Source: Streptomyces sp. MMG1533 (GTDB taxonomy: Bacteria > Actinomycetota > Actinomycetes > Streptomycetales > Streptomycetaceae). From it: a stretch of 64,000 bases of DNA. Below the pieces are notes generated by a model. The model did no database searches, was not told the DNA's origin, and saw only the letters and a list, made by a program, of their open reading frames with translations. Of the stretch, positions 54,284 to 62,106 are shown piece after piece (the stretch's first letter is position 1; every line of letters starts with the position of its first letter). The stretch spans positions 244,102 to 308,101 of the forward strand of contig NZ_LGDG01000213.1 in the NCBI RefSeq assembly GCF_001279775.1, given 5' to 3'. The position numbers were made by a program, and so were the translations under genes.

Positions 54284-55024
54284 TCAGGCGGCTTCGGCGG
54301 CGCTGTCGACGCCCAGGCGTTCCAGGAGGCCGGCGCGCAGTTCGGCGAACCGCGGGTCGGTGATGTCGCGCGGGCGCTCGAGGTCGATCTCCTGCTCGTG
54401 CGCGATGACTCCGTCGTCCATGACCAGGACTCGGTCGGCGAGCAGGACCGCCTCCTCGACGTCGTGCGTGACGAGCAGCACGGCACATCCGCGGCGCTGC
54501 CACAGCTCGCCCACCAGCCGCTGGGCCTTGATGCGGGTGAGCGCGTCGAGCGCTCCGAACGGCTCGTCGAGCAGCAGCAGATCGGGCTCGCGCACCAACG
54601 CCCGTGCCAGCGAGGCGCGTTGGGCCTCGCCGCCGGAGAGGGTCTTGGGCCAGGCGTCGGAGCGGTGGCTCAGACCGACCTCGGTGAGGGCCTGCTCGGC
54701 GACAGCGCGCTCCGGCCTGCCGGGCAGACCGAGCAGCACGTTGCGCCACACCTTCTTCCACGGCATCAGGCGCGGCGCCTGGAAGGCGACGGCCTTGCGG
54801 CGGGGCACGAGGACGGTGCCCTCGATGTCGCGGTCGAGGCCGGCGAGGATGCGCAGGAGGGTGGACTTGCCGCAGCCGCTGCGGCCGATCAGGGCGACGA
54901 ACTCACCCTGCCGCAGGTCCAGTCGGAGGTCGTCGATGACGGGGCGGCCGTCGAAGGAGCGGGTCAGTCCCTCGACCCGTACGGCCGTGGGTGTGCCTAC
55001 CGGCCGGTGAACGTCGGTCGCCAT
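54284..55024 (-). CDS. ssuB: ABC transporter ATP-binding protein, aliphatic sulfonate type
   Basis: A 246-residue ATPase: Walker A GRSGCGKST (near 51-59), RLMPWKKVWRNV (Q-loop region), signature LSGGEAQRASLARAL, Walker B LLLLDEPFGALD and the H-loop LLVTHDVEEAVLLAD. It overlaps the permease gene by 28 bases, so translation is coupled. It energises sulfonate uptake. Confidence 0.93.
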   Translation of the reverse strand: MATDVHRPVGTPTAVRVEGLTRSFDGRPVIDDLRLDLRQGEFVALIGRSGCGKSTLLRILAGLDRDIEGTVLVPRRKAVAFQAPRLMPWKKVWRNVLLGLPGRPERAVAEQALTEVGLSHRSDAWPKTLSGGEAQRASLARALVREPDLLLLDEPFGALDALTRIKAQRLVGELWQRRGCAVLLVTHDVEEAVLLADRVLVMDDGVIAHEQEIDLERPRDITDPRFAELRAGLLERLGVDSAAEAA

Positions 55025-55881
55025 TGCAGCAGCAGCCTTTCGAGGGAGCGGACGATGAAGTCGGCCAGCAGGCCGAGGAAGGCGTAGACGATCAGGCAGA
55101 CCACGATCACGTCGGTGCGCAGGAAGTCGCGTGCCTGGACCATCAGGAAGCCGATGCCGGAATCAGCGTTGACCTGTTCGGCGAAGACGAGCGCGAGCCA
55201 GGCGATGCCGAGGGAGTACCGCAGGCCGGTCATGGCGCCCGGCAGAGCGCCCGGCAGGACGACGTGCCGCACGAGCCCCCACCGCGACAGGCCGAGGGAC
55301 TCACCGGCCTCGATCAACTGGGCGTCGACGCCGCGGATGCCGGCGTACACGTTGAGGTAGAGCGGGAACGTCACGCCCAGCGTGATGATCGCGACCTTCG
55401 GTGCCTCGCCGATGCCGAACCAGATGATGAACAGCGGGATCAGGCCCACGAAGGGCACGGTCCGCAGCATCTGCACCGGGGCGTCCACGAGGTCCTCGCC
55501 GATCCGGAACAGGCCCGAGACCAGGGCGAGTCCGGTACCGACGACGGTGCCGAGCAGCAGACCGGCGGCCACCCGCTGCAGCGAGGTGCCCATCGCGGAG
55601 GTGAGTGACCCGTCGGCGACCAGATGCCTGGCGACCTCTGCGATCCGCCCCGGCGCGGCGAGCACGTCGGCGGTCAACACGCCCGTACTGCTGAGGAGTT
55701 GCCACAACGCCAGCAGCAGGAGCGGTCCGGTGGTGCGGCGCAGCCAGCGGGGGACGCGGGTGCGGCGGGAGGAGCTGGGGACGAGAGGCTCGAGATCGAG
55801 GTCCGGAGGGGAGGCGGAGGAATCCGATTGAGGGGAAATATCGTATTTGGGAGAGCCGGGCGGGGCATGGCTGATGCTCAT
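54997..55881 (-). CDS. ssuC: ABC transporter permease, aliphatic sulfonate type
   Basis: A 294-residue permease with six helices. The EAA loop that docks onto the ATPase reads EAGESLGLSRWGLVRHVVLPGALPG in two conserved halves. VPFVGLIPLFIIWFGIGEAPKV is typical of the SsuC/NrtB/TauC group. The N-terminal 40 residues are polar. First structural gene of the operon, 134 bases after the leader peptide. Confidence 0.92.
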   Translation of the reverse strand: MSISHAPPGSPKYDISPQSDSSASPPDLDLEPLVPSSSRRTRVPRWLRRTTGPLLLLALWQLLSSTGVLTADVLAAPGRIAEVARHLVADGSLTSAMGTSLQRVAAGLLLGTVVGTGLALVSGLFRIGEDLVDAPVQMLRTVPFVGLIPLFIIWFGIGEAPKVAIITLGVTFPLYLNVYAGIRGVDAQLIEAGESLGLSRWGLVRHVVLPGALPGAMTGLRYSLGIAWLALVFAEQVNADSGIGFLMVQARDFLRTDVIVVCLIVYAFLGLLADFIVRSLERLLLQWRPTFTGR

Positions 55882-56015
55882 GAGTGCTCCACGGGAGGCG
55901 GGCGTCCGGGGGAGGAGGGTGCGCGTCAGCGCCGCGACCTCACCGGAGCGTCAGAACGCTGGGTGCGGCGAAGCGCGGGTGAAGGGCGGCCGAGGCGGCG
56001 AGGGGAGAAAGGGCG

Positions 56016-56099
56016 TCAGCAGCCGCGGCGACACGCGGCGGAGGCCACCCGCAGCAGGTCGATGTGACCGCGCGTGGTGAGCAGGGCTGAACGCAACAT
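56016..56099 (-). CDS. Cysteine-rich leader peptide of the ssu operon
   Basis: A 27-codon ORF on the minus strand: starts MLRSALLTTRGHIDLLRV and ends ACRRGC then TGA at 56016-56018. It closely matches the short leader peptides annotated upstream of sulfur-assimilation operons across Streptomyces, with two Cys codons at or near its end. In mycobacteria, related polycysteine upstream ORFs act as cysteine-responsive attenuators: ribosomes stalling at Cys codons when cysteine is scarce let the operon be expressed. The same control is inferred here. It may be leaderless or nearly so. Confidence 0.85.
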   Translation of the reverse strand: MLRSALLTTRGHIDLLRVASAACRRGC

Positions 56100-56222
56100 G
56101 CGGCCGAAAGTAGCCAGATGGCATGGCCACGGTCAATGGCGTCTCGCGGAGTGGACCGCCGATATCAGAGGGCGGGCGAACACTCGTGTGTGAATCGCGT
56201 CGTGTGGGTCAGGATGGGAGTC

Positions 56223-56651
56223 ATGCCAGACGTCTTCACCACTCGAGTCCTGAACGTGGCCACCGGCTCCGCGGAGCGGATCGCCGACCTCACCCGTGAC
56301 TGCGAGGCCTTCCTGCGGGAGGCGGCAGCAGGCCGCGACGGCCTGCTGAACGTTTTTGTGCCCCACGCAACTGCCGGCATCGCGATCATTGAGACGGGCG
56401 CCGGCAGCGACGACGACCTCCTCGCCGCCCTGCACACCCTCCTCCCCGCCGACGACCGCTGGCAGCACCGCCACGGCAGCCCCGGCCACGGCCGCGACCA
56501 CGTCCTGCCCGCGGTCGTCCCTCCCCACGCGACGCTGCCCGTGCTGAACGGCCGCCTGGAACTGGGGACTTGGCAGTCGGTGTGCCTGGTCGACACGAAT
56601 AGGGATAATTCTGAGCGAAAGGTTCGCTTGACCTTTCTTGCGGGCTCATAA
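56223..56651 (+). CDS. yjbQ: YjbQ-family protein with an altered 3' end
   Basis: A 142-residue UPF0047/YjbQ protein: LLNVFVPHATAGIAIIE, ETGAGSDDDLL, HGSPGHGRDHVLPAVVPPHATLPV and GTWQSVCLVDTN. Relatives have weak thiamine-phosphate synthase activity. About the last 18 codons (NRDNSERKVRLTFLAGS) use AT-rich, rare Streptomyces codons (AAT, AGG, GAT, TCT, CGA, GTT, TTT, CTT) and end in a TAA that lies inside a tRNA anticodon loop. The 3' end was probably rebuilt by insertion or excision of foreign DNA. The ATG at 56223 gives the family's usual N-terminus. Confidence 0.88.
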   Translation: MPDVFTTRVLNVATGSAERIADLTRDCEAFLREAAAGRDGLLNVFVPHATAGIAIIETGAGSDDDLLAALHTLLPADDRWQHRHGSPGHGRDHVLPAVVPPHATLPVLNGRLELGTWQSVCLVDTNRDNSERKVRLTFLAGS

Positions 56652-56688
56652 TCCGCCGACCGTGGGTTCGAGTCCCACCCGGCCCACC
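56640..56688 (+). tRNA. 3' half of a tRNA-Met (CAT) gene, probable att-site remnant
   Basis: GCGGG-CTCATAA-TCCGC forms an anticodon arm (anticodon CAT at 56647-56649), then a 5-base variable loop, a T arm GTGGG-TTCGAGT-CCCAC (56662-56678), acceptor strand CCGGCCC, discriminator A and CC. The 5' acceptor strand and D arm are missing; the DNA upstream is the end of yjbQ. Such 3' tRNA pieces are the usual trace of integrases that use tRNA genes as attachment sites. Confidence 0.75.
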
Positions 56689-56724
56689 TGTGCGCGCCTC
56701 TGAACTGCGGAAACGTTCCCCGTG

Positions 56725-56917
56725 AGGTGTCGAAGAAGAGCCGCCGGACAAGCTGCAGGACCAGATCGACAAGAAGATCCGGCAGGAGCAGGCCAATGAG
56801 CGGGCCACCGAGGCGGCGCTCACGGCCAAGGCGGAGGCCGAGGCGGAGCGCATGCGGGTTGAGGCGCAAGGCGGCCCCCGCGCCAACAAGATCATCGAGC
56901 AGTCGCTGAGCGGCTGA
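56725..56917 (+). pseudogene. C-terminal fragment of a band-7/SPFH-like protein
   Basis: The frame after the TGA at 56722 reads EEEPPDKLQDQIDKKIRQEQ, AALTAKAEAEAERMRVEAQ, ending NKIIEQSLSG and a stop. This coiled-coil, Glu/Ala/Lys-rich tail ending near ANKIIEQSL is typical of SPFH/prohibitin-type proteins. No start or SPFH domain is present. It follows the tRNA remnant, so it may belong to a lost element or to a gene cut by it. Confidence 0.55.
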
Positions 56918-57127
56918 ATCTCCATGCCGTGCGTGCCTGCGCAGGATCGTCGGCGCACGCACCGCCGTCGGCCGGCCCGGGGGCGAATTGCCCGGGTGTG
57001 ACCTGAAACATGAGTGACATGCGGCATACGCACTCATCGCCCGTTATGGGTACCTTGAGGCGCCTGCCCTGTGCACGTCGTTGCGTCATCGCGTGCACCG
57101 CCTACCGATCCCTCGTCCGGGAGACCC

Positions 57128-58837
57128 ATGCGCCCCCGAATACCCTCCGTGCCGCCCCTCGCCCTGACGGGTGGTGCGCTGACCGTCGGCCTCGGTGGTC
57201 TGTATCTGGCCGGGTTGCTGCTCACGGGCGGTGAGATCGAGGCCGGTACGACCGTGCGCGGGGTGGACATCGGGGGCCTCAGCCGTACGGAGGCCATCCG
57301 CAAGCTGGACAACCACCTGGCGGCGGCCGGCTCGCGGGAGCTGGCCGTGAAGGTCGGCGACCGCGGCGGGACCGTCGACCCGCGGCAGGCCGGACTCACC
57401 TTCGACGCCGAGCAGACCGTCGACCGGGCGGCGCGCACCGCCTCCGATCCGGTCGGCGTGATCGGCGGGTTCTTCCGCTCAGGGGGTGACGTCGAGCCGG
57501 TCGTACGCCTCGACGAGGGCAAGGCCCGCACTGCTCTCGGGAAGCTGGCGAAGGCGCTCGACCAGAAGGTCCGCAACGGCGCCGTCGCCTTCGAGGACGG
57601 CCAGGTCGAGCAGGTCGCTCCGCACAGTGGTTACGCACTGGACGTGGACGCCGCAGTCGGCACCTTGCGGACCTCCTTCCTGCACGGCGCGGCGGACACG
57701 GTCACGCCCCTGCCCGCCCGCGAGACCGAGCCGAAGGTCACGGCGGAGGAGGTGCGGCGGGCGGTGCGCGACTTCGCGCAGCCGGCCATGTCGGCGCCCG
57801 TCACGCTCACCACGGGCGGCAGGCGGTTCACGATAAGCCAGGCCGTTCTGGGCGAGTACCTGACGTTGCGGCCGGACGACTCCGGCGGGCTGATATCGAA
57901 GCTGGACGGCAAGGGCCTGCGCTCCGCCCCCGCGGTGGCCCGCCCGCTGGCCGGCATCACCACCACGGCCGAGAACGCCAGGCTGCGGCTGGACGGCGAC
58001 CAGGTCGTGGTGGCCGACGACGCCCGGACCGGCATACAGGTCACCGACAAGGCGCTGAGCAAGGCCGTGCTGCCGCTGCTCACCAAAGCGGGTGCCGCCC
58101 GCACCGGGGAACTGGCCGTGCGACGGATCCAGCCGGAGGTGACCCGCGAGAATGCGGCGCGGCTGGGGCTGACGGAGAAGATGTCCTCCTTCACCGTCCA
58201 CTTCGAACCGGCCGCGTACCGCACGAAGAACATAGGGCGGGCCGCGCAACTCATCAACGGCTCCGTCGTCCTGCCCGACGAGACCTGGAGCTTCAACCGG
58301 ACCGTGGGCGAGCGCACCGAGGCCAACGGCTTCGTCGAGGGCATCATGATCCTCGACGACCAGTTCACCAAGGCGCCCGGCGGTGGTGTCTCCTCCGTGG
58401 CCACGACCATGTTCAACGCGATGTTCTTCGCCGGCGTCAAGCCCGTGGAGTACGGCGCCCACTCCTTCTACATCGAGCGTTACCCGGAGGGCCGTGAGGC
58501 GACGGTTGCCTGGGGCAGCCTCGATCTCAGGTTCGCCAACGACTCCGGCAACGCCGTCTACATCCAGGCCGAGGCCACCGACACCTCGGTGACCGTCACC
58601 TTCCTCGGTACCAGGAAGTACGACGAGATCAAGTCGGTCACGGGGCCCCGCACGCACGTGAAGCAGCCGGAGCGGAAGGTGAGCGCCGACGAGAAGTGCG
58701 TGCCGCAGACCCCGCTCGAGGGCTTCGACGTCACCGTCGAGCGGGTCTTCTACAACGACGGCAACGAAGTAAAGCGGGAGCCGTTCCGCACGCATTACAC
58801 CCCGCGTGACGAGATCATCTGCGAAGACCCTCAGTGA
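57128..58837 (+). CDS. VanW-family protein with peptidoglycan-binding-like domains
   Basis: A 569-residue protein. A short N-terminal helix (about 12-33), then two repeats of the putative peptidoglycan-binding PG_binding_4 fold (about 70-200 and 215-340), then the VanW domain: YRTKNIGRAAQLINGSVVLP, ETWSFNRTVGERTEANGF, GGGVSSVATTMFNAMFFAG and RYPEGREATVAWGSLDLRF. Probably a cell wall protein. GGGAG precedes the ATG at 57128. Role not known; the VanW name comes from a vancomycin resistance cluster but does not imply resistance. Confidence 0.9.
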   Translation: MRPRIPSVPPLALTGGALTVGLGGLYLAGLLLTGGEIEAGTTVRGVDIGGLSRTEAIRKLDNHLAAAGSRELAVKVGDRGGTVDPRQAGLTFDAEQTVDRAARTASDPVGVIGGFFRSGGDVEPVVRLDEGKARTALGKLAKALDQKVRNGAVAFEDGQVEQVAPHSGYALDVDAAVGTLRTSFLHGAADTVTPLPARETEPKVTAEEVRRAVRDFAQPAMSAPVTLTTGGRRFTISQAVLGEYLTLRPDDSGGLISKLDGKGLRSAPAVARPLAGITTTAENARLRLDGDQVVVADDARTGIQVTDKALSKAVLPLLTKAGAARTGELAVRRIQPEVTRENAARLGLTEKMSSFTVHFEPAAYRTKNIGRAAQLINGSVVLPDETWSFNRTVGERTEANGFVEGIMILDDQFTKAPGGGVSSVATTMFNAMFFAGVKPVEYGAHSFYIERYPEGREATVAWGSLDLRFANDSGNAVYIQAEATDTSVTVTFLGTRKYDEIKSVTGPRTHVKQPERKVSADEKCVPQTPLEGFDVTVERVFYNDGNEVKREPFRTHYTPRDEIICEDPQ

Positions 58838-58975
58838 TCCGACAGGCCGGCCTGGCGTGAGAGCCGGTGCGGCCGCGGCGTGCCCCGCCCAGTGGCGTCA
58901 CCTCCCCCCGTGTGTCTGTGCCCCCCCGGCCTGGATCCCTTACCGTGCAAATCATGTGACGCCGCACAAATGAAT

Positions 58976-59010
58976 CGGCGGACGGACCGGAGATCCCAGT
59001 CCGTCCGCCG
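58976..59010 (-). terminator. Terminator of the alpha-galactosidase gene
   Basis: CGGCGGACGGAC (58976-58987) and GTCCGTCCGCCG (58999-59010) form a perfect 12-base-pair stem with an 11-base loop, 28 bases past the stop on the minus strand. It can also stop read-through from the convergent VanW gene. Confidence 0.8.
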
Positions 59011-59038
59011 GTGGGGAACGAGCGGCGGCGTCAATCCG

Positions 59039-61135
59039 TCAGTTCAGCGTCCACTTCTGGTTGGTCCCGCTGTTGCACGTCCACAGGTCGATCTTGGTCC
59101 CGTTGGCGGTGCCGTTGCTGACAGCGTCGAGGCAGAGGCCGGACAGGTTGTTGGTGATGGTGCCGTTGGAGTTGACGGTCCACTTCTGGTTGGTCCCGCC
59201 GGTGCAGTCCCAGATGATGACCTTCGTACCGTTGGCGGTGCCGCTGTTGTAGGCGTCGAGGCACTTGTTGCCGTAGACCACGAGCTCGCCGCGTGACGTG
59301 GACGTGAAGGTCTGGTTGTGTCCGCCGAAGCAGTCCCAGAGGGCGAGCTGGGTGCCGTTGACGATGGTGTTCTTGGCGAGGTCGAGGCAGCGGTTGGAGC
59401 CGGCCCCGATGATCTCGGTGCCGTTGGTGCCCGCGATGTCCTGAAGGAGGACGGCGTCGAGGTTGGGCGCCCAGCCGCCGCTGTTGGAGAACTTCATGGT
59501 GTTGGAGCCCTTGGCCGTACCGACCAGCACGGAGACGGTGCCGGGGGTGGTCCAGGAGCCGGTCGGCGGGTACGAGACCACCGTGGGCTGCTGGCCGTTG
59601 ACCTGGAGCGTGGCCTTGCGGGCGGTGCTGTCACCGTTGACGTAGGCGATGGTGGCGAGCTTCACGCCGGAGGCCGAGGCGTTGACGTTGTTGAACGTCA
59701 GGGTGTTGGCGGTGCCGTTGCCGATCCAGTCGACCCGCGAGCCGCCCGAGCAGTTCGCGCAGGTGGCGGTGGCGGCCGTGCCGGCCAGGGTGTTGGACGC
59801 CGACTCCGCCTCGTAGGTGGTGCCGGAGGCCTCGGTGCCGGAGACGGTGAGCAGTACCGCTTCGCCGGCCGGGACGCTGGTGGTGTAGCTCGTCGCGGAG
59901 CTGCCCGCGTTCGTCGCCGTCCATACGTTGCGCACGGAGGCGGAGGCCGTGGTCAGGCCCAGATCGGCCCAGCGGGCGGTGATGGACGCGGCGGAGGAGG
60001 TGCGGTTGAGCAGCAGCACGGCGCGCTTGCCGGTGCCCGACAGGACCTTGCTGTAGACCTGCAGGCCCTTGGTGTCCTCGGCGACCTTGACACCCTGGAG
60101 GCCGCGGGCGTCCTGGTCGATGGCGACGACCTCGGAGTTGGTGAGGATGTCGCGGGTCGTGGTGCTCATGGTGGTGAGGTTGTTGCCGGCTATCAGCGGG
60201 GCGCCGGAGATCGCCCACAGGCTCATGTGGGTGCGGTTCTGGGCGGCGGTGAAGCCGTTCATGCCGACCATCAGCATGTCAGGGTCGTTGTAATACCCGG
60301 TGTGCTGGGACGACGGGTGCAGTGTCTTGTCGAAGTTGGCCAGCATGTTGGCCGAGGAGGGGCTGGCGCCCCAGAAGATGATGTCGGTGCTGGTGCGCCA
60401 CATCGGGGCCGTGCCCGCGCCCCAGTTCCAGGGGTTGCCGGTGCCCCACTCGCAGAACGACAGGACCAGCTTGCGGCCGGTGATCGCGGTCGCGGCGTCG
60501 TTGGCGGCGCTGATCGCCTTGTACGTGGTCTCCTGGTCGAGGCCTTCCTTGTCGCCGCCGCACCAGTCGATCTTGACGAAGTCGTAGCCCCACTCCTGGA
60601 ACGTCTGCATGTCCTGCTGGTAGTGGCCCTCACTGCCGGTGTTGGGCGCCGCGGGCTTGGTGGTGGGGAAGTAGTAGCCGCAGCCTTGCTTGCCCGCGTC
60701 GGTGTAGATACCCGCCTTCAGGCCCTTGCTGTGGATGTAGTCGGCCATGGCCTTCATCCCGCCGGGAAACAGGCTCTCGTCGGTGACGATCTTGCCGTTG
60801 CTGTCGCGGGCGCCCTGCCACCAGCCGTCGTCGATGTTGACGTACTTGTAGCCGGCGGCGGCCATTCCGGACGAGACAAGCGCGTCGGCCTGGGCCTTGA
60901 TGGTGTTGTAGTCGATGCTGCTGGCGAAACTGTTCCAGGAGGCCCAGCCCATCGGCGCCGGCGGAACCGCGACCTGGTTGGTGGTCACCGCGACCGGCTC
61001 GGTCCGGCCGAGGTCCGTGGACGGTGTCCGGCCACCGCCCATGGACACGAGCCCGGCGAGAGCCAGGCTGAAGACCAACGCCTGGACGGCCATGGATCTT
61101 ATCCAGCGGGTCCCGGCGGTTCTCCCTGATGACAT
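59039..61135 (-). CDS. Secreted alpha-galactosidase (GH27) with CBM and ricin-type lectin domain
   Basis: A 698-residue secreted enzyme. Signal peptide about 1-38 (FSLALAGLVSMGGG). GH27 catalytic barrel (about 60-330): APMGWASWNSF, YKYVNIDDGWW, the nucleophile Asp in YDFVKIDWCGG, and the acid/base Asp in YYNDPDMLMVG. A beta-sandwich follows, then a CBM35-like domain (about 440-565, YEAESASNTLAG) and a C-terminal ricin B lectin/CBM13 with three QxW repeats (NQTFT, NQKWT, NQKWTLN). It removes terminal alpha-galactose from plant polysaccharides. GGAAAGGG precedes the ATG at 61135. A LacI-type operator lies in its promoter region. Confidence 0.95.
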   Translation of the reverse strand: MSSGRTAGTRWIRSMAVQALVFSLALAGLVSMGGGRTPSTDLGRTEPVAVTTNQVAVPPAPMGWASWNSFASSIDYNTIKAQADALVSSGMAAAGYKYVNIDDGWWQGARDSNGKIVTDESLFPGGMKAMADYIHSKGLKAGIYTDAGKQGCGYYFPTTKPAAPNTGSEGHYQQDMQTFQEWGYDFVKIDWCGGDKEGLDQETTYKAISAANDAATAITGRKLVLSFCEWGTGNPWNWGAGTAPMWRTSTDIIFWGASPSSANMLANFDKTLHPSSQHTGYYNDPDMLMVGMNGFTAAQNRTHMSLWAISGAPLIAGNNLTTMSTTTRDILTNSEVVAIDQDARGLQGVKVAEDTKGLQVYSKVLSGTGKRAVLLLNRTSSAASITARWADLGLTTASASVRNVWTATNAGSSATSYTTSVPAGEAVLLTVSGTEASGTTYEAESASNTLAGTAATATCANCSGGSRVDWIGNGTANTLTFNNVNASASGVKLATIAYVNGDSTARKATLQVNGQQPTVVSYPPTGSWTTPGTVSVLVGTAKGSNTMKFSNSGGWAPNLDAVLLQDIAGTNGTEIIGAGSNRCLDLAKNTIVNGTQLALWDCFGGHNQTFTSTSRGELVVYGNKCLDAYNSGTANGTKVIIWDCTGGTNQKWTVNSNGTITNNLSGLCLDAVSNGTANGTKIDLWTCNSGTNQKWTLN

Positions 61136-61428
61136 GAAAGCAACCCTTTCCTCACGCGAACAAAAGACAGCAGATACGGATGTATGGGGCGGCACTGTTG
61201 CAGGCGTGCGCCAAGAGGTTGAGCAGACAAGAGTTTGTGGTTCGCCCGATCCGGGTCGGCCGGCACCTGACGGTGGTACGGGTGGGTGTCGCCGTCTTCA
61301 CCTGCGGCCACGGCGCACGCACTCCACGCCCGCATGGAACCGGCTCCTCGCGTTCAGTGGTTCGGCCGTCGGGCTGGACGGAACGGAGAGTATCGGTCGG
61401 CGAGCCCGGGGGCCCGGCTACAGCCGGG

Positions 61429-61446
61429 AAATGTTACCGTTCACAA
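61429..61446. promoter_or_regulatory. LacI-type operator near the alpha-galactosidase promoter
   Basis: AAATGTTACCGTTCACAA, a quasi-palindrome around a central CG (10 of 14 core positions symmetric). Its first 17 bases recur exactly in inverted orientation at 61600. About 295 bases upstream of the alpha-galactosidase start. Confidence 0.65.
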
Positions 61447-61599
61447 TTTTTGGGCTCCGCAGGGACTCGGCGACAGGCGGTACGGCGAGAGGGGGTGCAG
61501 CGAGGCTTGTGGCGAGGTCAGCTACGAGGCTGGCCCCTGCACGTGGGCCCCTACACGCTTCCGGTGTCGGACGTTAACGCATCGGTGACGCAGAGATAG

Positions 61600-61616
61600 T
61601 GTGAACGGTAACATTT
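61600..61616. promoter_or_regulatory. Second LacI-type operator, inverted copy
   Basis: TGTGAACGGTAACATTT is the exact reverse complement of 61429-61445. The two sites are 171 bases apart, suited to DNA looping by a LacI tetramer or to separate control of two divergent promoters. The rightward target now seems to be only a gene remnant. Confidence 0.65.
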
Positions 61617-61751
61617 GGCCCTCGCAATACTCCGCGTGAAATTTTCTCTTGGCATCCCGTCAGGCGAGGGCGTCGGGAAGCTGCCAAGGCGCGTCGGCGG
61701 TGGCCTCGAGCCTGTGGACTACGGGGTCTCAGCACCGCGCCGCACTCCGGG

Positions 61752-61952
61752 AGCAAGCGCCCGAAGGAGGCGTGGGGACTGGTCGAGTGGCTCGGCTCGG
61801 AGTCGCAGAAGAAGATCATCACCGCTGCAGGTACGGTATGGCCGTCGATCCCCACTCTGAATGGTGACTTCGTGACCAAGTGGAAGAGCAGGGAGTGGGA
61901 CGCCCGCGCCTTTCCAGCGGTACCGAGGGCACCACGATCGGCTGCCCACTGA
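61752..61952 (+). pseudogene. C-terminal fragment of a sugar ABC transporter substrate-binding protein
   Basis: The plus strand reads SKRPKEAWGLVEWLGSE, SQKKIITAAGTVWPSIP and FVTKWKSREWDARAF before a stop. Extracellular sugar-binding proteins end with this PEEAW-LVKWLGSEESQ...G-VWPA pattern. There is no N-terminus or signal peptide. It lies between the second LacI-type operator and the LacI gene, where a full transporter operon would be expected. Confidence 0.7.
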
Positions 61953-62001
61953 CCGCCTCCTCGTCCACGTACAGGGTGAAGGTGCTCGACCCCTCAATCA
62001 G

Positions 62002-62021
62002 GTCTGTTCCGGCCGACAGAC
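62002..62021. promoter_or_regulatory. Dyad upstream of the LacI-family gene
   Basis: GTCTGT-TCCGGCCG-ACAGAC: 6-base arms round an 8-base spacer with a CCGG centre, 86 bases before the LacI ATG. A possible autoregulatory site, different in sequence from the two TGTGAACG sites. Confidence 0.4.
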
Positions 62022-62106
62022 AATGAAGGGGGCCGCGGTCAAGGGGAACACCCGACCCAACGCTGCCGTCACCGCCCGGCCAGTACGACGAGGAGCCGTC
62101 CCCACC

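Noticed and set aside
56727..56909. Arg/Ser-rich 60-codon ORF after the tRNA remnant
   Set aside because: Another frame over the same bases gives the coherent band-7-like tail.
56960..57000. CCCGGG-GGCGAATTG-CCCGGG between the band-7 fragment and the VanW gene
   Set aside because: Each arm is itself palindromic, so the apparent hairpin is weak evidence for a terminator.
61905..62007. Minus-strand stretch reading STFTLYVDEEAVSGQPIVV
   Set aside because: Protein-like, but short, without start or family, and partly opposite the sugar-binding protein fragment; kept only as a possible further remnant.
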